Both the position numbers and the translations under genes were made by a program. A DNA stretch of 64,000 nt from contig NZ_MPZS01000003.1 in NCBI RefSeq assembly GCF_002020135.1, forward strand, positions 310,001 to 374,000, read 5' to 3'. This DNA comes from Thioclava marina (GTDB taxonomy: Bacteria; Pseudomonadota; Alphaproteobacteria; Rhodobacterales; Rhodobacteraceae). Within the stretch, counting starts at the first letter, position 1; every line of letters begins with the position of its first letter. Of the stretch, positions 9,840 through 18,974 are shown piece by piece. Under the pieces are notes generated by a model. It worked only from the letters and a program-made list of their open reading frames with translations. It was not told where the DNA came from and did no database searches.

Positions 9840-10535
9840 GGCGCGCCCTTCCTGAAAATCCTGCGTCCCTTGGTTAGCGCTCCGCGCCGCCATCGGCAAG
9901 CCACGGGGCACGGCGGATCGGTTCCGCTATGCGAAGCGCGAGGTTTTCGGCCTCCCTGAGACGGGTCGGGGTCAGGTGAAATTTTCGTGCGTCGCTCGGG
10001 CTGCTCGTAGTCCCTAGGCAGAGATGGGGGTTCGGGTGCCGAAGGTGATATTGGCCGGGTCGTCGACTGAACCGGAAGAAGGGGGATGAGAGCGGGCTCG
10101 GGCGCGGCCTCATGTCACGCCGGGTTCGAAACGGTGGAGGCAGGTCGGTGAGACGCAGGTGTACTAAGACGTGTGCTGTCGTGTCGCCCGCGTCCAGCCG
10201 ATAGCTCTGCTGAGGGCCGGTTTGCAGACCCGACGCATCGTTTTCACATTGTGCTGCGGGATCGTGGCGCTGGGGGGCAAGATCTGCTCCCTGTCAGCGT
10301 GGCGGCCGGTCAGCCCGCAGGGCTGCGCAATGCCCGGCTGCTCGTTGCTCAACAGGAGGCGCGGGCGGTGGATCGTTCGAACCGCAATCCCGTCGCGGCG
10401 CGGCCCGAGGATGTGCCTCGTAGTGCCGCGCTACGGGCGGCGAACGCGCATGGCTGTGCTGCGCATTCGCTCTACATGTAATCCGCGCCGCCGATCGCGA
10501 GACGCATGCGTCTCGCATCGACCGTTCAGGTCGGA
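9840..10535. other. About 700 bp without a convincing gene
   Basis: No open frame here has coding-like composition or a recognisable motif, although several short frames of 60-100 codons exist on both strands. The stretch has ordinary high GC. At its right end lies a perfect 20-bp palindrome next to the rpiA stop. It may be a decayed gene, a non-coding RNA locus or an old insertion scar; I cannot tell which. Confidence 0.5.
10497..10516. repeat. Perfect 20-bp palindrome after rpiA
   Basis: GCGAGACGCATGCGTCTCGC is fully self-complementary. It lies 20 bases downstream of the rpiA stop on the minus strand. Without a following T-run it is not a classical terminator, but it could act as an RNA 3'-end hairpin or a protein-binding site. 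Confidence 0.6.
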
Positions 10536-11321
10536 TCAGTCCAGGTCGCGGAAGATGTTTTCATCCTCGACGAACTCGATCTGCTCATTGGCGATCGTGC
10601 CCTCGTTGATGTCGCGGATCTCGACCTGGCCATCGGTGCCACCGATGATGACCTTGTCGCAGATGTCGATGAAAAGCCCGTTCTCGACCACGCCAGGGAT
10701 CTGGTTGAGCACCAGCGCCAACTGGCGCGGATTGCCGATGCGGTTGAGATGCAGGTCGACGATGTAATTGCCCTCATCGCTGATGAAGGGCTGCTCGCCA
10801 TTGAGGCGCAACGAGGTCTGGCGGCCCAGAACATCCATCGAATCAAGCAGTTCTTCGATCAGCGCGCGGGTCACCTGCCAGCCGAAGGGCACGACTTCGA
10901 CGGGCAGCGGGAAGGCGCCCAGATGGCTCACTTCCTTCGAGGCGTCGGTGATCACGACCATCTGGTCCGAGGCGGTCGCGACGATCTTCTCTTGCAGATG
11001 CGCGCCGCCGCCGCCCTTGATCAGGTTCAGGTCCGGGTCGAACTCGTCGGCGCCGTCGATCGTGATGTCGAGCCATTTCGCCTCGTCGAGCGTCACCACC
11101 TCGATGCCTACCTGGCGGGCGAGATCGGCGGTGCGGGTCGAGGTGGGCACGCCGATCAGCTTGAGCCCTTCCTCGCGGACGCGCTCGCCTAGGCAGCGCA
11201 CCATCCACGCAGCGGTCGAGCCGGTGCCGAGGCCCACGCGCATCCCGTCCTCGATAAGGTCAACGGCACAGCGGGCAGCGGCGAATTTCGCCTTGTCGAT
11301 CGGGGAGAGGTCGGCAGCCAT
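10536..11321 (-). CDS. rpiA: Ribose-5-phosphate isomerase A
   Basis: A 261-residue cytosolic enzyme that interconverts ribose 5-phosphate and ribulose 5-phosphate in the pentose phosphate pathway. Family motifs are clear: the phosphate loop GLGTGSTAAW (about residue 31), DGADEFD (about 90) and LIKGGGGAHLQEK (about 100). The length is slightly above the usual 220-235 because of a longer C-terminus. Monocistronic. Confidence 0.95.
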   Translation of the reverse strand: MAADLSPIDKAKFAAARCAVDLIEDGMRVGLGTGSTAAWMVRCLGERVREEGLKLIGVPTSTRTADLARQVGIEVVTLDEAKWLDITIDGADEFDPDLNLIKGGGGAHLQEKIVATASDQMVVITDASKEVSHLGAFPLPVEVVPFGWQVTRALIEELLDSMDVLGRQTSLRLNGEQPFISDEGNYIVDLHLNRIGNPRQLALVLNQIPGVVENGLFIDICDKVIIGGTDGQVEIRDINEGTIANEQIEFVEDENIFRDLD

Positions 11322-11460
11322 CGGTCACTCCATGAAGCAGCATTTCGCGACGCTTATAGGCAATCGCGCGCGGAGGCGCGAGGGGCTTTCTGGTGCGCGG
11401 TGCGGCTCTGTCGCAAATCGGACGCGAGGGGCGGGGCATCGCGAGGTGTCGTGCACGAAG

Positions 11461-12156
11461 TCAGCCCGCCAGAAAACGGGCGATCCCTCCGGTACGTGGC
11501 AGGGTGGGACGCGCTTGGGAAGGAGAGGGGCTGGCAGGCTGAACCTGCAATGCGCATGTATCGCGCGCAATGGCGCCGACTGGGCGAAGGGCGGTCTCTC
11601 CATTCGCGGCGAGGGGAGAAGCGTGCCGCGCGAGGACGCGAAGGTCGCGCACCCCCGACCGGAGGCTTTCGACGCGCAGCCCTTCGGCAAAGACGATCTC
11701 TGTTCGTTTGAAACGCAGCTGCCACCAGGTGTCGATTGCTTCTTCCGCGCGGGTGATGCCGGGTCTTCCCAGGAGATCCTGTGCCGCGATGCGAACCTCG
11801 CGCCCGTGACGCATCCCGCGACCAGCCTGCAAGACGAGGCGTTGGCGGGGCGGGAGGGTCAGCGCGCGCTCATTTCCGAGGGCTCCGGCGGCGATCCGGA
11901 TTGTCGTGACTGCCAATTCCGGCCGTGGCATCACCCCAAGCAGGTCGCGATACCCGTGATCGGCGGTGAGAAGGCGCATGCCGGGTTTCAGATCCTCGAC
12001 CGCGCAGGCACCTGCCTTCGTCGCCATTCGCGTGCCGCGCGCAAAGCCGCTGTCCCAGGTCTTCGCACGGTTATCGCGCCTTTCGGATATGCCATGCCCC
12101 TGCGCGGGGACGCACAGGGCATCGCCCGTCCAACTTTCATCGCCCCAGACATCCAT
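11461..12156 (-). CDS. Hint-domain protein lacking the nucleophilic cysteine
   Basis: A 231-residue protein with a Hint (hedgehog/intein) fold domain of the type common in Rhodobacteraceae: GFARGTRMAT at residue 37, VEDLKPGMRLLTADHG, and a later block near residues 85-105. The first Hint residue, normally Cys in self-processing members, is Gly37 here. I chose the ATG at 12156 because GGAGG lies five bases upstream; an in-frame TTG at 12213 has no such site. No signal peptide. Divergent from sdaA by about 150 bp. Function unknown. Confidence 0.75.
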   Translation of the reverse strand: MDVWGDESWTGDALCVPAQGHGISERRDNRAKTWDSGFARGTRMATKAGACAVEDLKPGMRLLTADHGYRDLLGVMPRPELAVTTIRIAAGALGNERALTLPPRQRLVLQAGRGMRHGREVRIAAQDLLGRPGITRAEEAIDTWWQLRFKRTEIVFAEGLRVESLRSGVRDLRVLARHASPLAANGETALRPVGAIARDTCALQVQPASPSPSQARPTLPRTGGIARFLAG

Positions 12157-12305
12157 TGCAGCCTCCAGCCAGCCCGACGTCAATCTTCGCGCAAAGGGTG
12201 AAGATCGCGTCAACGATGTTGGTTTTGTCTCGCCAAGGTCGTTTTGGGGCTGTCACTCGCGCCTTGCCCGCGCCAGTCTGGGCGGGACAGGGCAGGGAGT
12301 GCGGC

Positions 12306-13685
12306 ATGTTTCTGAGCGTCTTCGATATCTTCAAGATCGGCGTCGGGCCGTCCTCGTCGCATACGATGGGGCCGATGGTGGCGGGCGCGCGATTTCTGAA
12401 AGCTCTGCGTGCCTCGCCCTTCTCCGCGCATGGGGTGCGGGTGCGACTGCACGGCTCGCTGGCCTTCACCGGCAAGGGACATGCGACGGATCGCGCCTCG
12501 ATCCTAGGGCTCGCCGGGATCGAGCCCGAGAGCTATGACAATGACTACGCCGAGAAGGTGCTGGTGGCGAATGCTCGCGATCACGTGCTGAAACCCGAGG
12601 GGCTGCCGCCGCTGGCGTTCGATCCCGCGCGCGATCTGATCTTCGACTATGACGTGCCGCTTCCGGGCCATGCGAACGGCATGGTGATCGAGGCGCTCGA
12701 CGCGCAGGGCGACGTGCTGATGCACGAGGTTTATTACTCGATCGGCGGCGGCTTCGTGCGCACCGAGGCCGAGCTGGCCGCCGTGGATGATGCCGCCCGC
12801 GACGCGCCGAGCCCGGTGCCGTTTCCCTTCAAGACCGCCGAGGAAATGCTCGCGATGGCCCATGCCTCGGGGCTTTCGATCGCGCAGATGAAGCGGCGCA
12901 ACGAGGCGCGGTTCCGCAGCCAGGAGGAGATCGACGCAGGGCTCGCGAAGATCTGGGCCACGATGCGCGACTGCATGGAGCGTGGTCTGAGCACCGAGGG
13001 CGAGTTGCCGGGCGGCTTGCGGGTGAAGCGCCGCGCCAAGGCGATCCATGAAAGTCTGAAGGCCGATTGGGGGCAGAACCTCGCGCCGCCGCATCAGATC
13101 AATGACTGGATCTCGGCCTATGCGATGGCGGTGAATGAGGAGAACGCTGCGGGCGGGCAGGTCGTCACCGCGCCCACGAACGGGGCGGCGGGCGTGCTGC
13201 CTTCGGTGATCCGCTATTGGCTCGATCATGTGCCGACCGCGTCCTCGGCCAAGATCCCCGATTTCCTTCTGACCGCGGCCGCGGTGGGGGGGCTGATCAA
13301 GACCAACGCCTCGATTTCGGGGGCGGAATGTGGCTGTCAGGCCGAGGTCGGCTCGGCGGCGGCGATGGCGGCGGCGGGGCTGGCGGCCGTGCTGGGCGGA
13401 AGCCCTGAGCAGATCGAGAACGCGGCCGAGATCGCGCTGGAGCATCACCTCGGCATGACCTGCGATCCGGTGAAAGGGCTGGTGCAGGTCCCTTGCATCG
13501 AGCGCAATGGCTTGGGCGCGATCAAGGCGGTCTCGGCGGCCTCGTTGGCACTGCGCGGGGACGGGACGCATTTCGTGCCGCTCGACGCCGCGATCGAGAC
13601 GATGCGCCAGACGGGGCGCGACATGCACGAGCATTACAAGGAGACGAGCCTCGGTGGGCTAGCGGTGAACGTGCCGAATTGCTGA
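12306..13685 (+). CDS. sdaA: L-serine ammonia-lyase (iron-sulfur dependent)
   Basis: A 459-residue single-chain L-serine deaminase converting serine to pyruvate and ammonia with a [4Fe-4S] cluster. The N-terminal SSSHTMGPM motif and the C-terminal cysteine-bearing segments [12 protein letters not shown] and MTCDPV...VPCIERN, which supply cluster ligands, are all present. I start at MFLSVFDIF (12306); upstream in-frame codons are not family-like. The two hairpins after its stop probably end the transcript. Confidence 0.95.
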   Translation: MFLSVFDIFKIGVGPSSSHTMGPMVAGARFLKALRASPFSAHGVRVRLHGSLAFTGKGHATDRASILGLAGIEPESYDNDYAEKVLVANARDHVLKPEGLPPLAFDPARDLIFDYDVPLPGHANGMVIEALDAQGDVLMHEVYYSIGGGFVRTEAELAAVDDAARDAPSPVPFPFKTAEEMLAMAHASGLSIAQMKRRNEARFRSQEEIDAGLAKIWATMRDCMERGLSTEGELPGGLRVKRRAKAIHESLKADWGQNLAPPHQINDWISAYAMAVNEENAAGGQVVTAPTNGAAGVLPSVIRYWLDHVPTASSAKIPDFLLTAAAVGGLIKTNASISGAECGCQAEVGSAAAMAAAGLAAVLGGSPEQIENAAEIALEHHLGMTCDPVKGLVQVPCIERNGLGAIKAVSAASLALRGDGTHFVPLDAAIETMRQTGRDMHEHYKETSLGGLAVNVPNC

Positions 13686-13712
13686 GGGTGCCGCCCGCCC
13701 TTGCTTGAACCC

Positions 13713-13766
13713 GCCCGGGGCGACCAGCCCCGGGCAGCGCCCGACCTCCCCCCGGGAGGGCGCTTT
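13713..13766 (+). terminator. Two tandem hairpins after sdaA
   Basis: The first hairpin is a perfect 9-bp stem, GCCCGGGGC at 13713 and GCCCCGGGC at 13727, with loop GACCA. The second pairs GCGCC/GGCGC and CTCCC/GGGAG around 13737-13762 and is followed by CTTTTG. Together they look like a terminator for sdaA. Confidence 0.6.
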
Positions 13767-14159
13767 TGCGACGTTGATGCGCGCACCGTCCTTGGTCGGA
13801 TGTGGCCTGATAAAGCGCAAACCACCCAACTCGCGCCAGCGCCCACCCGAGGTCGGGCGCAGCCCTCGTCGCGTATCGCGCATTCGTAAAAACGCGCGCC
13901 CCCTTGACTTTTCCCCTCATCACGCGCATTTAGCGCTCATCGCCGCGCTGCCGCGTGAGCTAGCCGCGCCCCGAAGAGGCGCATCGGCGATACCTCCCTA
14001 AGTTCCCATTCACGCAGGGTTCTGACACGCAAGACCGGATCGCGCGGGAACCGCCCGCCTGTCTTTGAGGTCTGCGTCAACCTGCGCTCCGGGCAATCCC
14101 GCCCGGGCTGATCTCCGTGCGTCGCCCGCGTCGGGCACCACGGTCATAAAGGATAGGCA
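13767..14159 (+). promoter_or_regulatory. Long untranslated region before the DEAD-box helicase gene
   Basis: About 390 bp without a convincing gene. A TTGACT at 13904 is a possible -35 element, but the best -10 at 17-bp spacing (CATTTA, 13927) is weak. If used, the leader would be over 200 nt. Long autoregulated leaders are known for some DEAD-box helicase genes, so this could be one; no specific structure is proven. Confidence 0.35.
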
Positions 14160-15533
14160 TTGTCCGATTTCTCCTCGCTGGGGCTTTCCCCGGCCATCCT
14201 CAAGTCGCTCTCGCGCGCCAATTTCACCCAGCCGACCCCGATCCAGGAGCAGGCGATCCCGCTCGTTCTGGCGGGCCATGACGTGCTGGGCCTCGCCCAG
14301 ACCGGCACCGGCAAGACGCTGGCTTTCGGCCTGCCGCTCATCGACAAGCTGATGGCGCAACAGGGCAAGCCCTCGCCCAAGACCTGCAAGGCGCTGATCC
14401 TTGCACCGACCCGCGAGCTGGTGAACCAGATCGCCGAGAACCTCGCGAACCTCGTCAAGGGCACGAAGATGAACGTGGCCACCGTCGTCGGCGGCCAGTC
14501 GATCAACCGTCAGATCAGCCTGATGCATCGCGGCAATGACATCCTCGTCGCGACCCCGGGCCGCCTGATCGACCTGATGGACCGTGGTGCGGTCGACCTG
14601 CGCTACACCCGCCATCTGGTGCTCGACGAGGCCGACCAGATGCTCGATCTCGGCTTCATCCACGCGCTGCGCAAGATCGCTCCGCGCCTTGGCACGCCGC
14701 GCCAGACGCTGCTCTTCTCGGCCACGATGCCCAAGCAGATGGAGGAAATCTCGCAGGCTTACCTGACCGATCCCAAGCGCGTGCAGGTCTCGCCCCCCGG
14801 CAAGGCTGCCGACAAGATCACCCAGTCGGTGCATTTCCTCGACAGCAAGGCCGAGAAGGCCCGCAAGCTGCGTGATATCCTTGCCGCCGATATGGGCGCG
14901 CTGACGCTCGTCTTCGCGCGCACCAAGCATGGCGCCGAGAAGCTGATGAAGGGCCTGCGCGCCGACGGGTTCAACGCCGAGTCGATCCACGGCAACAAAT
15001 CGCAGGGCCAGCGCGACCGCGCGATCAAGGGCTTCCGCGATGGCAAGGTCAACGTGCTGGTCGCGACCGATGTCGCCGCGCGCGGCATCGACATTCCGGG
15101 CGTGGCCTATGTGGTGAACTTCGACCTGCCCGACGTGCCCGACGCCTATGTCCACCGGATCGGCCGCACCGCGCGTGCCGGTCGCGAGGGCGAGGCGATC
15201 GCCTTCTGCTGCCCCGACGAGGCCGATAACTTCCTGCAGATCGAAAAGCTGATGAAGATCGAGATCCCGACCGCGAGCGGCGAGCGCCCGGCCGAAGCCG
15301 TGCGCCCCTCCGCCCGCGCAGCCCGTGGCCGTGGTCGCGGCGGCCCGCGCGCCGGTGGCAACAAGGGCCGCGGCGGCAAGCCTCAGGGCAAACCGCAGGG
15401 GCAGGGTCAACCGCAAGGTCAGGTCCGCGCCAAACCGCGCAGCGAGGCGAAACCCAAGGTCGAAGCGGGCGGCAACGCCATGCCCAAGCGCCGCCGCCCG
15501 CGCCGGCGCAATGCGGGCGCTACGAGCGCGTAA
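14160..15533 (+). CDS. DEAD-box ATP-dependent RNA helicase (RhlE-like)
   Basis: A 457-residue RNA helicase. Q-motif FTQPTPIQ (about 22-29), Walker A AQTGTGKT (46-53), PTREL, DEAD (156-159), SAT (FSATMP) and HRIGRTARAG in the second RecA domain are all intact. The C-terminal 80 residues are a basic Arg/Gly/Lys/Gln-rich tail, as in RhlE/SrmB-type ribosome-assembly helicases. The start is a TTG preceded by AAAGGAT; no ATG fits the Q-motif spacing better. A clear terminator follows its stop. Confidence 0.93.
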   Translation: MSDFSSLGLSPAILKSLSRANFTQPTPIQEQAIPLVLAGHDVLGLAQTGTGKTLAFGLPLIDKLMAQQGKPSPKTCKALILAPTRELVNQIAENLANLVKGTKMNVATVVGGQSINRQISLMHRGNDILVATPGRLIDLMDRGAVDLRYTRHLVLDEADQMLDLGFIHALRKIAPRLGTPRQTLLFSATMPKQMEEISQAYLTDPKRVQVSPPGKAADKITQSVHFLDSKAEKARKLRDILAADMGALTLVFARTKHGAEKLMKGLRADGFNAESIHGNKSQGQRDRAIKGFRDGKVNVLVATDVAARGIDIPGVAYVVNFDLPDVPDAYVHRIGRTARAGREGEAIAFCCPDEADNFLQIEKLMKIEIPTASGERPAEAVRPSARAARGRGRGGPRAGGNKGRGGKPQGKPQGQGQPQGQVRAKPRSEAKPKVEAGGNAMPKRRRPRRRNAGATSA

Positions 15534-15539
15534 ATGAGG

Positions 15540-15568
15540 AAAGGCCGCGTCGAAGGACGCGGCCTTTT
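15540..15568. terminator. Rho-independent terminator after the helicase gene
   Basis: A 12-bp perfect stem AAAGGCCGCGTC / GACGCGGCCTTT with a GAAG tetraloop, ending in a short T-run. The A-run at the left end means it can also act on the convergent HNH gene. Confidence 0.9.
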
Positions 15569-15584
15569 GTTAACAAAGGCGCCG

Positions 15585-16484
15585 TCAGCTGGCGCGGGCT
15601 CTGCTGCGTATTTCGTCAACCCCGGTGCGAAGGTCATGGGTGTAAGTTATCGGCGCCGTCTTGATGCCTAAACTGGGAAACTCCACGATGAATCTGAGGG
15701 TCCCAAACAAACGGACTTGGACCTGAGCATTTGGTCGGTTTCCTTGAAACGCAATTCCGTGAAATGGGGCGGTTGCGGTAGCCAATCCCACCTCAATCAG
15801 GGCATCTGCGCTGGCTTCATCTTGATCGGTCAGGATACGTCTGACTTCTTGAAGTGTATGGTTGCGCTGATAAACGGCTCCGCCAAGAATGAGGGAGACA
15901 AATTCAAACGCAATCTTCAACGGCACAAGTGGACTTAGGGCTGGCTCATCGTACGTTGGGTGAGCCGGGTGATTTTGCCATTTTTTGATGACGACTCCGT
16001 GTCCGAGATCCACCTCCGTGTTTGGCGGAGCTTCTTCCCAACTTTTCACAGCACTATTTATCTCGCGATCTGAGGCGCCACTTTTCCCCAGCATGGACCG
16101 GATTTTTTGTTCAGCTTCCTTCTCAGGAACAATGAGAGAGCTGTCCTTTAATTTCGCTGCTCCAAGCACACGATCTTTTCGCAGCTCTGCCGTTCTGTCG
16201 TTATCGCCGAAACTTTGCTTGTATCTCGCTCCAACTTCGAGCCTGTCGCGCAAGTCGCTGATGCTTTCGCCATGCTGTCCCGCAGCTTTGCGTATCTCGG
16301 GGGCAATCCGAGTATCGGCTTCGAACCCGGCGCCGAACCGCTCGTTGCAGCTTTTGCACAGAAAACTACACGTCAGTATCCCGCCAATACTTCGGGGAAT
16401 AATATGTTCGATGGAGAGATCCGCTTCTTGCATGCAAACGATGCAGCGCGTGTCATTCCAGTTGAGGCCGCTGGAAATTGTCAT
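15585..16484 (-). CDS. HNH endonuclease-like protein with unknown C-terminal region
   Basis: A 299-residue protein. The N-terminus is a zinc-dependent HNH module: C14-x2-C17, then EHIIPRSIGG (E26, H27), then C43-x2-C46-N47. The remaining 240 residues match nothing I know; they include a charged helical stretch (60-130) and a beta-rich end. Base composition is visibly AT-richer than the flanks and the Shine-Dalgarno is weak, both consistent with horizontal acquisition. It lies 25 bases from the aminotransferase stop on the same strand. Possibly a defence or recombination nuclease; the target is unknown. Confidence 0.75.
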   Translation of the reverse strand: MTISSGLNWNDTRCIVCMQEADLSIEHIIPRSIGGILTCSFLCKSCNERFGAGFEADTRIAPEIRKAAGQHGESISDLRDRLEVGARYKQSFGDNDRTAELRKDRVLGAAKLKDSSLIVPEKEAEQKIRSMLGKSGASDREINSAVKSWEEAPPNTEVDLGHGVVIKKWQNHPAHPTYDEPALSPLVPLKIAFEFVSLILGGAVYQRNHTLQEVRRILTDQDEASADALIEVGLATATAPFHGIAFQGNRPNAQVQVRLFGTLRFIVEFPSLGIKTAPITYTHDLRTGVDEIRSRARAS

Positions 16485-16509
16485 GCAACTCGTTCTCTTT
16501 AGGTAGCCT

Positions 16510-17868
16510 TCACCCCACCTCCGCGAACACCTTCTTCAGCGCCGTCTCCAGCTTCTCGAACATCTCGTCCATCTGCGGCTCGGTGAGGATGAAGGGCGGG
16601 CAGAGCACCACCGATTGCCCGAGCGGGCGGCAGATCAGCCCCTGATCGGTGCAGGCATTGGCGATGCGCTCCGAGACCGAGAGCGAGCCGTCGAACGGGG
16701 TCTTGGTCTCGCGGTCCTTCACCGCCTCCAGCGCCCACATGTAGCCCACGCCGCGCAGCTCGCCGATATTGGGGTTCTGCGCGATCTGGGCGAGGCCGGC
16801 CTCGAGGCGGGGGCTGAGGCGTTTGACGTTATCCGCCAGCCCTTCGTTCATCACCACGTCGATGGCCTTGAGCGCGATCGCGCAGCCGACTGGGTGGCCC
16901 GAGGCGGTGAAGCCATGCGGGAATTCCTCGATCACTTCCGAGGCCGCCTGCATCCGCCCCGCCAGTTCCGGCCCGAGGATCACCGCGCCCATCGGGAAGA
17001 ACCCGGCGGTGAGGTTCTTCGAGGAGATGATCGCGTCGGGCATGAACTCGTAGGTCTCGCAGCCCCAGGTGTTGCCGGTGCGCCCGAAGCCGCAGATCAC
17101 CTCGTCCGAGATCAGCGGGATGTCGTATTTCTTGAGGATCTTCGACACCGCCTGGAAATAGCCCTTCGGCGGCGTGATCACCCCGCCCGCGCCCATCACC
17201 GGTTCCGCGAAGAAGCCCGCGATCGTGTCGGCGCCTTCCTTGATGATCGTGGCTTCGAGCTCGTTTACGAGGCGCTGGGTGAATTGCTCTTCCGTCTCGC
17301 CGGGCTGACCCTCGCGCCAGAAATGCGGGCAGGTTAGGTGCAAAAAGCCCGGCAGCGGCAGGCCGAAGACCGCGTTATAGGGCTTGCCGGTCATCGAAGC
17401 CGAGACCGCCGTCACCCCGTGATAGGCATTCTTGCGGGTCAGGATCTTGCGCTTCTGCGGCTTGCCTTCCGAGGCATGCATGAACCACAGCATCTTGACC
17501 ATCGTGTCATTCGCCTCGGAGCCCGAGTTGGTGTAGAACACCTTCCCGTCGTCAAAGGGCGAAACCTCGATCAGCTTTTCCGACAGCATCACCGTCTGGT
17601 CCGACATCCGCCCGAAGAAGGCGTGATAGCCGGGAAAGCGCGCATATTGCGCCTGCGCCGCCTCGATCAGACCGGGATGATCGAACCCCGCGACCATGTT
17701 CCAGAGCCCCGAATTCGCGTCGAGATACTTTCGGCCCTCGGTGTCGAAGATGTAGGGGCCTTCGCCATGCGTCACCACGACCGTGCCGCGATCGTGGATC
17801 GTGGGCAGATCGGTGAAGCCGTAGAAGCTATGCGCGTCGGCGCGGGCCTGCCAGCTTTGGTCTTTCAT
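16510..17868 (-). CDS. Class III PLP-dependent aminotransferase
   Basis: A 452-residue fold-type I aminotransferase of the omega-amino acid/amine group (putrescine, beta-alanine or taurine transaminase relatives). Motifs visible: NSGSEANDTM (PLP phosphate), DEVICGFGRTG (Asp contacting the pyridine N) and the PLP lysine in ISSKNLTAGFFPMG. The start at 17868 (MKDQSWQ) removes 19 leader residues that overlap the promoter region. Divergent from a LysR-type gene, which probably regulates it. The exact amine donor cannot be told from sequence. Confidence 0.88.
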   Translation of the reverse strand: MKDQSWQARADAHSFYGFTDLPTIHDRGTVVVTHGEGPYIFDTEGRKYLDANSGLWNMVAGFDHPGLIEAAQAQYARFPGYHAFFGRMSDQTVMLSEKLIEVSPFDDGKVFYTNSGSEANDTMVKMLWFMHASEGKPQKRKILTRKNAYHGVTAVSASMTGKPYNAVFGLPLPGFLHLTCPHFWREGQPGETEEQFTQRLVNELEATIIKEGADTIAGFFAEPVMGAGGVITPPKGYFQAVSKILKKYDIPLISDEVICGFGRTGNTWGCETYEFMPDAIISSKNLTAGFFPMGAVILGPELAGRMQAASEVIEEFPHGFTASGHPVGCAIALKAIDVVMNEGLADNVKRLSPRLEAGLAQIAQNPNIGELRGVGYMWALEAVKDRETKTPFDGSLSVSERIANACTDQGLICRPLGQSVVLCPPFILTEPQMDEMFEKLETALKKVFAEVG

Positions 17869-18014
17869 CTTGCGACTCCTCGTCTTGTCTGGCCAAGAGG
17901 CTATCCACGGTATCGGCGGCGTCAATGGTTAGCGAACGCGCAGGGGTGGCTTGCGCGAGAAGGCGGGGCAGGGCAGTCTGCGCCTCGGAACAGATCCCTC
18001 AACGGAGCCTCCCC

Positions 18015-18965
18015 ATGCCCGCCGCCCATCCCCGCATCAGTCTCTGGGCGGTCGAGGTCTTCGTGGCCATGGCCGAGGAAGGTGCGATTACCGCCGTCGC
18101 GCGCCGTCTTGGCGTGTCGGCCCCGGCGGTCAGTCAGCAGCTTGCCACGCTGGAGGCGGCGTTGGGGGCGGAACTGGTGGACCGCTCGGCCCGGCCTTTC
18201 GCACTGACCGCGGCGGGGCGGGCTTTCCTGCCCCATGCCGAGGGGATGCTTGATGAACTTGCGCGCGGGCGTGCCGAAGTGGGGCAGGCCGATCCGGCGG
18301 GGCTGAGCAGTCTCAGGCTGGGGATGATCGAGGATTTCGAGGCCGAGGTGACGCCGCTTCTCCTTGCGGACATGGCCGATGAACTCAGCGCCTGCCGCTT
18401 CGAGCTCGAAACCGGACCGAGCCACCGGCTTCTCTCGAAGCTCGAGGCGCGTGGGCTCGATGTGGCGGTGGTGGCCGAGCCGCAAGGCGCGGCGCTCGAA
18501 GGGATCGAGGTACATCCCCTGCTGATCGAGCCTTTTCTTGCCGTACACCCGGCGATCGCATCTGCGGGCGGGGGGATGGATCTGCCTTTGATCCATTATT
18601 CGCAACGCACGCTGATGGGGCGGCAGATCGCGTCCCATCTTCTGCACGCGGGCGGAGTGCCCGGGCATCGGCTGGAACTCGACAGCTATCCCGCGATCCT
18701 CGCGCTGGTCGCGGCGGGGCGGGGCTGGACGATCCTGACCCCTTCGGCGGTGCGCCACGCGCCGCGCGCAGGTCTCGCGCTTTCGCCGCTCGAAGGCGCG
18801 CCGCTCACCCGGCGCATCGTGCTGGCCGCGCGCGAGGGGATGATGGGCGATTGGCCCGCGAAAGTGGCGGGTCGGTTGCGCAAACTGCTGGCAGCGCGGG
18901 TGGTGCAGCCCGCGCTGGCCGACGCTCCCTGGCTGGAAGGGGCGCTGCGGGTCGAGACGGGTTGA
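18015..18965 (+). CDS. LysR-family transcriptional regulator
   Basis: A 316-residue regulator: an N-terminal winged helix-turn-helix (about residues 5-65, with AVARRLGVSAPAVSQQLATL) and a C-terminal effector-binding domain. Start at MPAAHPR (18015), preceded by AACGGAG. Its divergence from the aminotransferase, 146 bp away, is the classic LysR layout, so that gene is the likely target. Confidence 0.9.
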   Translation: MPAAHPRISLWAVEVFVAMAEEGAITAVARRLGVSAPAVSQQLATLEAALGAELVDRSARPFALTAAGRAFLPHAEGMLDELARGRAEVGQADPAGLSSLRLGMIEDFEAEVTPLLLADMADELSACRFELETGPSHRLLSKLEARGLDVAVVAEPQGAALEGIEVHPLLIEPFLAVHPAIASAGGGMDLPLIHYSQRTLMGRQIASHLLHAGGVPGHRLELDSYPAILALVAAGRGWTILTPSAVRHAPRAGLALSPLEGAPLTRRIVLAAREGMMGDWPAKVAGRLRKLLAARVVQPALADAPWLEGALRVETG

Positions 18966-18974
18966 ACCTGTCGG

